Assembly (NCBI GenBank): GCA_947568835.1
Contig: OX387606.1
Location: forward strand, 12,090,001 to 12,154,000
Direction of reading: 5' to 3'
Length of the DNA stretch: 64,000 nt
From: Protonemura montana
Taxonomy: Eukaryota > Arthropoda > Insecta > Plecoptera > Nemouridae
How positions within the stretch are numbered: position 1 is the stretch's first letter; the number at the start of each line of letters is the position of its first letter. The notes under the pieces are model-generated. The model worked only from the letters and a program-made list of their open reading frames with translations, did no database searches and had not been told where the DNA came from. The position numbers were made by a program, and so were the translations under genes. Shown piece after piece: positions 50,286 through 62,953 of this stretch.

Positions 50286-52161
50286 CTCTCCATGAAAATA
50301 ACCACAAGTCTACACCAACACTACCCACCGGCGTAGCCTTGCCGTTTGGCGGTATAAATACACACCGAGAATGATCCCGACTAGCGCTCCTGTCTCGTGA
50401 CAGGCTAATTCCGCCAACGGGATTTTGGGACACTGCTCAGGCATAATGTGGGTGCCAACTTTTAACAAAAAAGTCTCAGTTTTGTATTTAATGAATGGGA
50501 ATAAAGCATAAACATAGTGTTGTGTCATCTCTGCAATTAAATTATCAATTCATGTTTTTTTTTAATTTCTTTGTATCTCAATCAGTATTTCATTGTTTCA
50601 AAAACATAACTTGTCCACTTCATTTCTTTTACAAAGTCTGTAAAAATGCGATCTTTTATGTTGTCAAAATAAAATCTGTGATGTTACTGTTGAGTTCATA
50701 GGTACCTACAGTCAGAGGGCCATGCACTATGTTTCACTGTCTTCGCTAAAAATAGCCACCAAATGACTATTTTATCGACAATATAGAGGATGCTACCAGG
50801 TGGAGTCACCGTCGTTTCGAGTATAAAGACCATTTCGTTATTTCACTTAGAATACTCGCATTTGAGACTGGTTTACTCGTAAATGATATTTATTAACGCT
50901 TAACTCAACGATTGATACATATGTATCGACATTTTAAGTCGCATTTATTTATTCGTAGAGATTTGTTAAAAAGGACGGCCGCAAGCGCCTTCGGGTAGGT
51001 GATACCGTTACCTAGCTCGTTTGCTCATCAGAAAGTTCAACATTATCGCTGACCCTGTGTAAACTCAACGATATTACCTGTACTGGCTGAGTCTGACGCC
51101 AGCGTTGTCACTGCTCGTTTATTCATCTTTATTTAGACGTACATCTGTACCTACACGTCTGAACGTGACTTATATTATTGTGACATGACCTACTCCAATA
51201 ACCTGTCGTATTTTTGGAGTCGAACTTTCCCTGTAGTTGATAAAAACAATCGATCGATCGATCAATTAAGACAAAGAACTTGTGTTTACTTAATTTCTAA
51301 CAATATTCGTGCAATGACGAGTCAATTTGGAAATGTTTTCGGTTCAATGTTCTTCTGTTGACAGAAAATTTAACAATGCCAACTATTAAAGTGAGCAATT
51401 ATGTGTCGTGAAATTTTAAAAAGTGAATTGACTCAATCATGATTCACTACTTGATTGCTGACAGGCATCGGTTGATTATGTGGCTTACATTTTAATGCTC
51501 GGTTGCACACATTCGATCGTCAACGAAACAATGAAGAAAATAATCTGAATATTCAGCACATTTATTGCAGTACATATTGCTTTGGTATTTGATGACTTAC
51601 AGGTTCCATGACAAACTTCAAAACTAATGGCGTGTCGAATTAAATTGCACGCTACCCTAATTAAAGTACACGATCATTAGATATTATTACATTGCATAGT
51701 GGGTCCAATTGGTATATCAAACAATTATTAGAAAATATATCATTTTTTTACTGTCCTAGTTTGGAGCACTTTTTTATGGGTAATTATTTTTGTGTATTAT
51801 TATGCCCATGGATTTTCGATACTTTTTAAGGAGAGTAAGTTTTATATGCGGATAGTGTTCAGAGGTGTCCTTGGTAGTTTAAGAACCTGTTTACCACATA
51901 AAATTGTTCCTCCGATCACAGCGAGCCCATACCGTACCAGTAGTTTCTTGCAGGTCGCCTACTATGGCGCATCGAGCAACTATCGAAGACAAACAAAAAG
52001 AATCATTTTCAGACAGCATTGTCCTAGTTAATTAAGAAATTTGGTAACAAACATGCTAATAATATATCGCTAATACTGACGATTATTTCATATCCTGCGT
52101 TTTTGAATATAACAGTTTTGCGTACCCGATATTCATGAGATCGCCACATTGAAGGCAGGTG
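50286..52161. other. Divergent intergenic region, NRF-6 genes B and C
   Basis: 1.9 kb between the start codons of two head-to-head paralogues. It holds dispersed-repeat copy 3 and otherwise unstructured AT-rich DNA; open frames here lack coding character. Confidence 0.5.
50815..51015 (+). repeat. Dispersed repeat, copy 3
   Basis: CATTTCGTTATTTCACTTAG, then ACTCGCATTTGAGACTGGTT and TTGTTAAAAAGGACGGCCGC match the copies at 2545 and 9436 in the same order. Confidence 0.55.
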
Positions 52162-52169
52162 TATAAAAG
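52162..52169 (+). promoter_or_regulatory. TATA box of NRF-6-like gene C
   Basis: TATAAAAG lies 51 bases before the start codon at 52213, which predicts a short 5' UTR of about 20 bases. Confidence 0.6.
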
Positions 52170-52212
52170 TGAGGAGTCAGTCGTTGCTGTGGCATACCTA
52201 AGAGTGGACAAA

Positions 52213-55200
52213 ATGTGGCACAGAAGTGCGATTTTGTGGTGCATTACCTTTATGGTTTTGTGGAAAGTGAAAATCTCGGACGGTAAAAATGAAACGTGCT
52301 TGGCTAACGGTGGTGATAAAAACATTAACCATGGCGGGAAAGGAAAATTGGATACACTCTATGATTCAGGTATGATTTAAAATAAGCAAGAAGCAATCTT
52401 CCTTATGTAATTTGTATAATTATTTGTAACCGATTGATTTTCATGACGCAGGAATTCACTATCTACACGAGAAAACTGATGCGTCTGCTCGCAAATCAAT
52501 TCAAGATCTACTTCCGAGGATATCAATTTACTCTGAATCAATAAAAAGTATAAAGAACACTCTGTGTCGTCAGGATGCTGAGAAAATTATGTCTCGAATA
52601 CAACAACTCGACATTGATGCTCTGAAAAGTAAGTTATATCCACACAAATGAAAATATTAAATGAAAATTCTTTAGGTCAGATGAAAATGAGAAAACGTGG
52701 ATCTGATATGGCTTAGGACAGAGGCGCACGTGCTCTTTAACTCGCCTAAACCGGTATTCGGCACGTCGATTAGGATATTATAGATGTAATTATGCATCTA
52801 CGTCAGATGCACCAATAGCTTTCGTCTGATATTTCGTTACAATTCCTTAAGCTCAAGTAGCAAAAAAATTGTCTACAGAGTTACCAGTAATTTCGCAACA
52901 ACTATACGCAGAGGTTTGATTTGCGCAACTGATATATCGCCAAAGTAAAAGGACACAAGACGCTGTTACACCAATTCAGTACATACCAAAAAAAAAAATG
53001 TCGTTTAATTATGCGTCATGAATTGTATATGACATATAAATCGAATGTTTCAGTGCTGGACTCCACGGGTAAAATGTCGTCTGGTTTTCTTAACGGGAAC
53101 GTCAATCAGTTGGGAGATTTCGACCAATGTTTGACCGTCAACTCCCAATCAGATATTCGAGGAAAGTACTGTCTCGCTTTCCTGGATGTCAAGTTAAAGC
53201 ATCATCAGATGGACGAATTGGTGCATTCGTATGGAGCAATTGTTAGCAACCTTTCAGACGTAAGTTAAGTATCTTAACCTTGTTGAATATACTTGTTAGA
53301 CCGAAAGTTTAGGCGCGTTAAAAACACCGGTTCTCGTTAGATCACCGAAGTTAAACATCACTGCGTTGGGTCAGGTATTGGAATGGTGTCTGTATACTCA
53401 ATACCAGTTAATTTGTGGAGGAATCCTGTTGTTCGAGATGAACCATCCTTCTGAAGGGGCATTTAACCGGTGGTCCTCTTTGTGCTTTTTGACAAGAGTA
53501 CCCTACGTGCCGCTCCGGATTTCCTTTTCTCACTTTAAGGTTCGGTTAGGTTCGCCATCGTCACCCGCTCATGTCAACTCCATCAGACAAGCGCCAGAGC
53601 ACTGGCTGTCCAAACACCACAAATTAATCAAAATCATGAGTATTCAATTTGGTGTTTATGTTCGGTGTAGTTCTCTCTCTTCATGGTTCACCCCCTCATT
53701 ATTAATGCTAAGAGATTGGAGTTCTAGAAAACTAAGAAACCATTGGATGAATTTTCCAGCCCGGTCATCGAGTTGCAAGATTCTCCACCATAAGCTGGGG
53801 CTTCTGCATGCCAGATACGTGCTCCTCCCAAGATTTAGAAAACTGGATTAAAGACACATGGTCAGACAACGCAGACATAGAGATCAAAGTCAAAGTCGAA
53901 AGTGACATGTGCGTTACCGATGAACCAGAACCTTACTCGCTGGCGAAGATGATGTCAATGTAAGTTTGAGAAAGTGAGGTGACGTGATAATCAACGGTTG
54001 TAAAAAGGCCGCCATAGTGCTATTAAAGTAAGTTGCATAACAGAATTGCCATTGAAATATTTTTATTTGATGTTACAGCCTATTTTTTCTGACGTTGGTG
54101 AGCATGACTGTCATTGGATCATTCCTCAAAGAAGATGGTAACAATAACAAAGAGCACGAGAACGTTAAAGATGGTTAGTTAACTTCAAATAAATCAACGC
54201 CAATCCTTACAATTCGAATTACGATGACAAAGCGGGTGTTTATTCTTTTTTGCAGGTACCTTTGTTCAATTGCTGAAGTCGTTTTCGCTGCGAAGAAATA
54301 TGAACACTCTGTTCAACACATCGACCCCTGAAGACGATATTAGATGTCTGCACGGTATTAGGGCTCTAAACGCGATGGCTCTGATAATATTCCACAAATC
54401 CGCTGCTGTCATGTTCAACCCTTATGTTAATAGGACAGCAATGGCCAGGGTCAGTACTTGTTTCATGATCTTGCCATGTCCAGGATATTCGCGATTACAA
54501 ATTGGCTAGTTTTATGACTACATGAAGTAATTCTTATTTTACAGTCCCTTGGTTTGGCGTGGTCAGTTATTGGAAGGACAGCGATTATTTACACAGATGC
54601 ATTTATACTTATAAGTGGTTTGCTGACTTCATACATTTTTATCAAAGAACTAGACAAGAAAAAGAAAATTGACTTGAAAGATAAATATTGGACTCGCTTC
54701 TTCAGGTACAATGAGTTTTAAAGTTTTGTTCTTATTTCAACATCCTTTCTTTAGTTATTAAAATTCACAAGGGCAATCATGGTGAGCATCTTTGGTCTGA
54801 CAATAGAAAGTGCTGATCATCATTCATGTTGCAAATATGATTATTTAATTGGGCCTAATAACCGATAACTGTGTTTTTCTGACATGCCAGGATCGCTCCC
54901 AACTTGATAGCGATGATCCTGTTCTGCACCTACATCATGGTGGACATGGGATCAGGACCTCAATGGAATCTAGTGGTGAAACACCACTCAGATCTTTGTA
55001 AAAGCAACATGTGGAAGAATCTTCTATTCATTCACAACTACTTTGGTTTTGAGAATATGGTGAGAAAAATATTTATATTTATTCGTCTCTATTTGACTAT
55101 GTCAAATAAGTTTTATGTTCTGGGACTAGTGGGGCTGAACATACTTAATTTTCCTGGTGAGGACTAAAAATTCTAATGAAATATACATTTGAACAACAGT

Positions 55201-57973
55201 CAAAAGTCAAGGAATCAAGCAAATGTCACATTTCAAAAGTAGATTGAAATGCAATTTACACTTACATAAAAATTTAAAGGAACAAAGAAATTGTTACCAT
55301 ATCGTTTCCGTTGTCTAAATTTTCAATTGTCTGAGTGTTGACACGTGAAGAATTACCATTGTTTCACAATGAAATATAAACTACTTCAGCATAATTCCTC
55401 ATGTCGTTTTTGCCAGTGCCTGACCCACACCCACCAGCTGGGAATCGACATGCAGCTGTTCGTGGTGTCTCCTCTGATCATCTGGATCTTGTGGCGACAT
55501 CTTAAGACAGGTCTGCTGCTCATGTCCACGTTGGGTGTGATCTCTACCTTCCTCCGGTACACCGTGGCCATTGACAAGCAACTGAGCCCGGTGTTGTACT
55601 TCGGCGCAACGTAAGCCCCAATTGCTGCTTGGAACCATCCCTAAAAAAATCTTACAAAACTCTTTCATCGTCAACAGTTAGCCGAGTTCAAAAATGTAAT
55701 TTTTCACCCAATTTCATCAACTTAATTTCGATAACTGTAATTTAAATACGGTATTAAAAAAAAAAAAAAACATGATGAAAATTGGGCCGGTAATCTGTGT
55801 CTTAGTGCGAAGTCATCTCTCCTTTGAAATCATCGAGCCTCCTTTTTAATTCAGGTAGATTCCATCAGCTAATAATAATAATAATCATCAGAAGAATTAA
55901 TGGCTAACAATAAATATGTCTTATTCTTTTCAGGGTGACACAGATGTTTGACACAGCCAATTTCTCCTATATTTTACCAAGCCATCGCGCTACTGTGTAT
56001 CTCATGGGAATAGCGATGGGCTTTTTTCTACGACGGTTCAAAACAGTTCCGTTAAACAAGGTTAGTTAACCCTGTCAATCGAAGTGAAGTTTAGCCCTTG
56101 AAGGGAGATTTCAGCATATGGACTGCCTCCTGAAGGACTGCACCAATATGTGGATTTCATTTTAGTAGAGTTTTCAGTGATGGGATAGCAAAATATTAAT
56201 TAATGCTAAGATATCTAAAAAAACAAACAACTTAGTAAAAACAAAATGTTGGTTATCAACAAAGATGGTTTTAGTATTTTATAGTTCTCACTTGACTCGC
56301 ATATCATCCTAAAAGACTAGTGATGGCGCCATTGTAAGAAAAGTATGAACTCCCTCTTGAAACAGAGTATACACTCTTCGCCGAACATTACAGCGATTTA
56401 ACTCAAGACAAATTCCAGATCTCGGCCTTCTTCCTGTACTTGGTCGCCATATCGGTAGGACTGTACGCGATGTGCGGTCCCTACCCAATGGCTCGCAGGG
56501 GGTACGTGTACTCAAGCCTCGATGCCGCCAACTGGAACGCATTTGCCCCTGTCCTGTGGTGCACTATGCTCTGCTTAGGAGTCGTGCTTTGCTCGAACGG
56601 ATATGGAGGTAATCATGAAGCACAGTTTTGATTGATTTGTGGTGTTAAGAGCGCACTTTTTTGACAACTGGCCCTGTGCCACGAGTCTAATGGCGCCGGT
56701 GAAAGTGTGGATGGTGATAAAGATGATAAAAACACAGCCTAGACTAAATGGGACGAGATATTCGGTGCTGGCACACAGCCTCTCCTGTCGATAGCACCAA
56801 GGAAACAATACAACTCAGACAATAGAATTCCTCCACGAATCAATGCTGATATTAAGAGCAAGACGACTTGCTCTTCGACTCTTCGACTTTATCGCTTTGA
56901 CCTCTCTCTTGAACAGAACAGGTCAAGTGTTTGATGGTCACCCATCCAATACCGGACCCAGGACAGTGTTGCTTAACTTAAGAGATCTCACGAGAACCGG
57001 CGTTTCTAACACGCCAAACCATTCGGTGCAGTATCGTCTAGCTCCAGTAACATTCTTTTGCTCCAACTATTCCATTTTCACACCTTTTACTCACGCTTTA
57101 GTACGTTAACTAATCACTGAACGAATCCCCACCACCTACTTCAACGTCGCCTCCTTTAACTTTCTTTGTCATATTCTCCTTCCCACTAAAATTAACCTCC
57201 ACGTATATTTTTCTCGACATTCGAATCTAGATCCGTGAGAGTCATTAGTTTGAGTGACGATTAATTGACTAACTTAGTTTGATTGTTTACCTTCCGCATC
57301 TTCTTATATCTAGCATCTTTCAGCGTCTGGCTTCTTTCTCCAGGTTTCCTAAATGACTTCCTGTCGTGGCGAGGGTTTGTTGTGTTTACTCGCATGGCCT
57401 ACGGCGTTTACCTCGTGCAGTTCCCAGTTTTCTTTTACAATGTTGGCTCCCAGAGAACTCCCGAGTTCTACACACCCCTCATGCTGGTAAGTCAGGTAGT
57501 TAGGTAATTAACCTAACCAAACCTAACCTGACTTGTTCAATAACAAGTAATATTCTGCTGAATAAAAATTATTATTATTATTATTATTATAAGTCGATAA
57601 AGTATTGCTGAACATTACTGGCTTGTGTGTTTTAATCAATTAATTTCATATTTTCGTTTCCTTAGACCAACGTGGGCGAGATATGTGTTGTGTTGGTATC
57701 AGCTGTTGTGTTGACACTTCTAGTCGATCTGCCGTTTCAACAGATCAAGAAGATATCCTGGAGAAAAACTCAGGTTGATTGTGAGTATAGAATCATTGAA
57801 CTAAAGTGAGATAAAAAATTGTAATGAGGCTAATTTTGTTGTTTTTTTATTTATTTGTAGCAGTCAAATCTGCAGCCAAAGAAAAGTTCCAAACCTTGAC
57901 CAGGATATCGGAAAGAGAAGAAACGATTTTGAAACAGAGACAGCGCCATATAGCTGCTCGTGTCACTGGTTAA
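52213..57973 (+). CDS. nrf-6: Nose resistant to fluoxetine-6-like acyltransferase, gene C
   Basis: Exons: 52213-52369, 52452-52628, 53054-53259, 53760-53959, 54079-54173, 54256-54449, 54545-54705, 54891-55059, 55417-55610, 55934-56060, 56419-56608, 57344-57486, 57666-57780, 57861-57973; 746 residues, phases consistent. Signal peptide MWHRSAILWCITFMVLW; NRF domain with GDFDQCL, GKYCLA and CMPDTC; core CLHGIRALNAMALIIFH (about 313), TDAFILISGLL, LTHTHQLGIDMQLFVVSPL, YLMGIAMGFFLRR, YGGFLNDFLSW and FTRMAYGVYLVQF. The C-terminal cytosolic tail is basic. The start has a good context (ACAAAATG) and a TATA box 51 bases upstream. Exon layout matches gene B, including the intron that splits the N-terminal region. 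Introns 3 and 11 hold 5S-SINEs. Possible ATTAAA at 58054. Acyl substrate unknown. Confidence 0.95.
53299..53630 (+). mobile_element. 5S-rRNA-derived SINE, copy 7
   Basis: The head is AACACCGGTTCTCGTTAGAT, then CACCGAAGTTAAAC and GGTATTGGAATGG. The body lacks the central block after the C box but keeps GGAATCCTGTTGTTCGAGAT and the tail AAACACCACAAATTAATCAA. It lies in intron 3 of NRF-6 gene C, sense orientation. Confidence 0.87.
56632..57031 (-). mobile_element. 5S-rRNA-derived SINE, copy 8 (antisense)
   Basis: The - strand reads a 5S head (CGGTTCTCGTGAGATCTCTT, GGTATTGGATGGGTGACCAT), then the body, and ends in TTAACACCACAAATCAAT. It lies in intron 11 of NRF-6 gene C. Confidence 0.9.
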
Positions 57974-58724
57974 GTTGAAACAAACTATATGTAGTTTCAA
58001 GACATACAGTGCCAATTTGTTATAGTTGTACATAAAAGTATTATACGGTGTACATTAAAGTTTTGTACATATTTAACATTTCGTGTAGATTTTTTCTCTT
58101 TCTTCCTGCCTCGATGTCATTTTTGAAAACATATTTGCTACCACAATTCACAACTTGTGATAAGTTACAAGAAATTAATTAAAAACAAAGCAGCGTTGTT
58201 CATTATTAGAAAAACATGATTTTTAAACTTAACTTCCAAATTTTGTGGCGAACGAATTTATCCACATTTGAAGATATGGACATTTTGGCTTCAATTTCGG
58301 TTTATCTAACGATAAAACATAGGAAATGAGTACTTGAAATTCTCATGGAAGACGAATAATTTTATTTGCGAGATTTCAAACAGCGCACTCTTCGTAGGTA
58401 GTTATGAAGGGGCAATTTATTGTTGGTGCCACAAGAAGCAAAGGTTCAAAAATAATAATGGGCCTCTAAAAATATAAAGATGAATGTAAAACGATGGTTT
58501 TTAGACTCATGTCTACTTGATTTATCCGTAGCACTAGTTTTAACAAAAACTATTTGAAATGGGTTTTAAATGCTAAAAAAGAACAAGGACTAAGGACTAA
58601 GTAAAGGACTAAGTTATCTTTTACTAAGCATTCAAAACCCATTTTAAATAGTTTTTGTTATAAATGTAAAAATTAAAAAATACACTAATTAAAGGAAAAA
58701 ATAATGATCACAAGCTTTCAGTGC
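57974..58724. other. Convergent intergenic region, NRF-6 genes C and D
   Basis: 750 bases between two tail-to-tail paralogues, with both 3' UTRs and foldback element copy 2. No gene was seen. Confidence 0.6.
58497..58672. mobile_element. Foldback/MITE-like inverted-repeat element, copy 2
   Basis: Arms around AAAAACTATTTGAAATGGGT (about 58546) and its inverted match ending in ATAGTTTTTG (about 58655) pair. The outer GTTTTTAGACTCATGTCTAC and CACTAGTTTTAACAAAAACT match copy 1 at 4016. The centre contains repeated AAGGACTAAG. Confidence 0.65.
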
Positions 58725-61700
58725 CTAGACAAGGTTTGAGGTGCTTTGAGTGTTTAGTTCTTCGTGTTCGATGACGGAGCTCTTATCGATTCCCTCGAGA
58801 TCTTCTTGCAGTTTCGTTATCCCTTCCTTCTTGGCTGGCGTGTTTGATTTCTTACCCACTGGAGAAAATATTATCATCAGAGAAAGGAGACATCTAAAAC
58901 TCTAAATTACTTGATTTTTGTACATATTTACAGCTAAAATATTCCCTTGAAATTTAAATAATATCTAGATTGTATGCAAACTTACATCCCCCAAGAAAGT
59001 GTCGCTCGAGAATTATTGCTGGGGACTCGAAAACAACAGACAAAACGAACGCTGCTGTGAAAACGATCACCAAGTCTCCAAAATACTGTAAAAACTAAAA
59101 CAGCGGAACAAGAAATCGACTTTATAAACAACTAAATACTTTCATCATTTCCAATGCTGAATCCGCAATGAGACGTAAGATAAAAACACTTACAGCGGTT
59201 CGATCACTCAAATAAATAGGTACTTTAGTAGATCCGTAGTCCCATATCAAGAATGTGTAGTGGATTAAATAGACTGAGTATGTCAGTCGACTCAGAACTT
59301 GTAAAACACTCCAAGAAAGAAACGTGTTAATAAATCCTGAAAATCAAAAACAAAATAATCAACCCTTGTCTGTCAAGTTCTTTTGCACATTCTATCAAAC
59401 GTATGCTTTCTCGTACCTCCATAACCTTTAACACACGCAAATACCAACCAACCAAGGCCCACAGCCCAAGCAGGTCTCATCAAACAGGTGTAAATTGATT
59501 CGAACGCTCTTTCGTATTGATGGTCCAATTGAAAGAATCGATGAGCAAGAAGCCACGATGTCAGCATCAGCCCAAAGCTGAGGAACCACCCGAGAGCTAC
59601 TTGTGACCTTGAGAGTTTTATTGTGGTCTTCTTGGTCGTGTGGAGAATGTAGCCAAGTCCGATCCCGATTAACCAAGGGGTAAAGCGGGTGTGTGTTGGG
59701 TAGTACTCCTTAGTTCCAGCGTCTCTGCAAATCATTTTATAGCCATCAAACGATCAATTAAGCTACACTGGTTTCTGTGCTTGGTTCAGGTAATTGGAAA
59801 ATACTTACCCACCAGACCCAGAAATGGCAGGAAACTCATTTATGTATGCTACAAGAAATGCAATTATCAGACCGACTCCTATCAGCACTCCGAGACACGC
59901 TTTTCCGACCTTTGGCCACCTAAAGTGTAAAAATATTTGGTTTTTCTTTGCGCTGTTAATATAAATCAACTACAATAAGAAAATTTTAGTAAGCCGACAT
60001 GGTTAACTTACTTCCAAAGAGGTAAAAGCACCAACGGTGAGAGCCAAAAAAGTTGCATGTCGACTGCAATATACCAAGCTGGCCCAACGCACTGAAAAGG
60101 TGGGATAATGTAAATAACTTTTGTCATGGTGTAAAATGTCGGTTTCCGATTCGTGAAACTCCACAGAAAATAATATCATGGGATCTTAAACCACAGAACG
60201 AAAAATAATTGATCATGACAAATTGTTTATTGTTTTCATTACAGTTTGTTTAAAAAAAACGACTCAAGAAAAAATTGAGTAACAAATCATTTACCTGTTC
60301 AATTGGCCGGACATAGTTGTTGACATAAAGTAGGCCGATCCACCATTTGTCTTGGCACGGATAGCTGCTAGCCTCTCCCGTCGATAGCCCTAAAGGACCC
60401 TCGCTCATGTACTTGAACAATGTAGCCGTCAAGAGGATCACTACCGCGTAAGGAGGTGTCAATCTACACCGAAATAAAAACACAAAGTAGAGCTCCAGGT
60501 AATCAAACAAACTGATTCCACATATTAATCCAGCTGAGAGCTCGGGATGTAATATCAAATTCAGAAACAAATTCAAATTTAAAAAAACCTTAAACAAAGA
60601 AAAGATGATTGTTCTGTTCGATGATGTTTTGTTCCCTAACTGAGATACTTTGATCTAGAGTCGACTTGATGGATTCGTCACTCACCTTACATATCTGTGA
60701 ATGTAGTATAGAAAAATATTGAAAGTAGTCCCTTTCTCCATTTCCTTCATGAAGATGTAACAAACTAAGATGCCACTCAAAAGGAAGAACGAGTCCACAG
60801 ATACCGACGCATTTGTAATGAAGATGTGATTCCAGTCTTGATAATACTGGGAAAGAAAGAATTGCAACGTTTTATAGTGACTCGTGGAAAGTTTCCAACA
60901 CAATTTTAAATGATATTCAATTTTCCTGCTACTTTAAAAGGCCTCTGAGTAGTCTTATTTCTTACATCTAGCAGCACAAATCTGTTGACTGACGGTGTAA
61001 GGGCGAAAAAGAGATACCGGTGGCCAATCACCACCCAGGCCATGCTGAGGAACCGCACCCCGTGCAGGCAAGGGAGATTGTCAGGAGAACTTGTGGGCGA
61101 ACTCAAAATCTTGGCGCCGTTGGTGTACACGGAGAAGGCAGCCAGCACGGGCTTGCGAGATTCTGCAATATATATTCCTCTTTTGAAGAAATCGTGTCCG
61201 TTTATAGGATTTTTTTTTATAATTGTTCAATTTACATCTGTAAATGTAAATTTTAAGCACTTACCTGAATGCAAGTTAATCAGATCGTATGAAGTGCTTA
61301 AAACAACCAGTATTGCAAAGAACGTCATGAACCCACTGCAATTGAAACAGTTTTCATGAGATTTGTTGGTTACAAAAAGGAGTTTTAAGAAATTATACAC
61401 AAGTGAACTGTTTGGAAAAACTGCAGCAGAGTGGAATAGCGATTAAGGCCCTATAAATATGACAGATGATTAGAATGAACAGATGATTCTATGTTAAATT
61501 TTCTCCATATTAAATGTTTCATGTTTTTATGTTTTATGTCCTGTTCTGTTTGTAATGTCCCTGTATTGTTCTACTTTTATTATATCACACTTGTGGTTTT
61601 GCCTCCGTTGTTGATCAATAAACAAAAAACGTACACAGCGAACCAGTCAGCAGCCGAGAAGGGGTAGTCATGGGCTCTGCTGTAGCAGTTGTTTTCCTTG

Positions 61701-62953
61701 ACCTTGACGGACAGACTGCCAGGCAGCGAGGTCTGAAGATGGAGTTGCACGTCCTGGGGTCGGCATGAAGACGGCACGCAGATGGACCACTGGTATGGCA
61801 AGCTCACCCCACCAGCCTTGTTGTCCTGCACAGAAGAGTTGCTTTCTTAGAGATGAGTGGTATCAGTCGATAAGTGTGATAAGACTTACACTTTCTCAGA
61901 ACCTTTTGAATGTTTCAGTTTGGTTTCTGAAACTCACACTGCCATTTTCAGAATCTTATTTGCATGGACTTTGAGCTCTGACCATTATCTAAATCCTATC
62001 CAGAATTAGTTTTGTCATTTTATTTGAGGAAATGCCTTAAATCAACCCTCAATTCTCTTCCAGAAAGACAAACATGTATTAAAATAAAGAAACATATGTC
62101 AAAGCCAACTGTCAAAGAACTCACCAATTGTTCTAAAGGATCTAAAGCGCCCAAAATTGGATTCATATATGCCATGCTCAAGGCACTTATCCTCTCGAGC
62201 GGTGACCGTTGATCATTATTGCCTGGAGATTGTGACATCGATACCAGACAATGTTGTCCGCTAAATTCGCCGAAACCTGACGGTACGTTCTCTGTTTGCA
62301 CACACTCGTCAAAGTTGCCCAGCTGGACAATGTTCCCGGTCAGGATTCCTTCGGGGATCTTTGAGCTAGCGTCAAACACTAAGAAGAAATCATTTCAAGA
62401 AATCAGAGCTAATATACAGTGTGCTCCAGGCTTTCTACCCAGTAATCCGGTTCCAAGTCCTAATTAGGCTACAGGTGCGTAGATTTTCTTCAGAAATAAA
62501 CAAGATTCAAACGTTTCCTTTGATTTCGATGTCGTTACCAGGTCAAAGTTATCTCGCTCTCAGCTGCAATTGGCACCCATGAGAACCAGAACCACCAATA
62601 ATCAATGCCGAGCCCTAAATACTACAGAGTACAGACGATGGCAAATCTAAGTTAGTTGTATTACATGATAGTCTTTACTTACTTTTCAAAGCCCAGATTT
62701 CACCTTTCTTGACGCCATCTTTATATAGTTTCCCATGACTTCTACACAAATCATTATCAAATCCATCAGATACGGGCGCGTAAATATTTAATATCTGATC
62801 GACTATAGCATCCGTGATAATATTCTTGTTTCCGCTAGACTTTCCAAGCTTTTCTGAAATAACTTCTGTGAAGAATTTTTCGTGCGAGGAAGCGCTTTGG
62901 GCGTACGACAACGTAGCTAAGAAACACCACACACGTATGTCCAGAATTTGCAT
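58725..62953 (-). CDS. nrf-6: Nose resistant to fluoxetine-6-like acyltransferase, gene D
   Basis: Exons on the - strand: 62953-62683, 62378-62125, 61825-61635, 61335-61265, 61162-60966, 60846-60686, 60463-60295, 60091-60012, 59919-59809, 59724-59417, 59336-59194, 59085-58986, 58858-58725; 729 residues, phases consistent. Signal peptide at residues 1-22; NRF domain with GNFDECV, GQHCLV and CVPSSC; core CLHGVRFLSMAWVVIGHRY (about 297), VDSFFLLSGIL, RLTPPYAVVI, WWIGLLYVNNYV, WYIAVDMQLFWLSP, TRFTPWLIGIGLGY, YGGFINTFLSW and LSRLTYSVYLIH, a set typical of canonical insect NRF-6. The lysine-rich C-terminal tail is about 45 residues. The 194-nt exon of A, B and C is split in two here (80 + 111), and two downstream exons are fused (308 nt). 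Subtype with gene A. Confidence 0.95.

Noticed and set aside
12900..57000. The 5S-like segments as functional 5S rRNA genes
   Set aside because: They lack the 3' third of 5S rRNA, continue into a shared non-5S body, and one or more are flanked by target duplications, so they are SINE heads.
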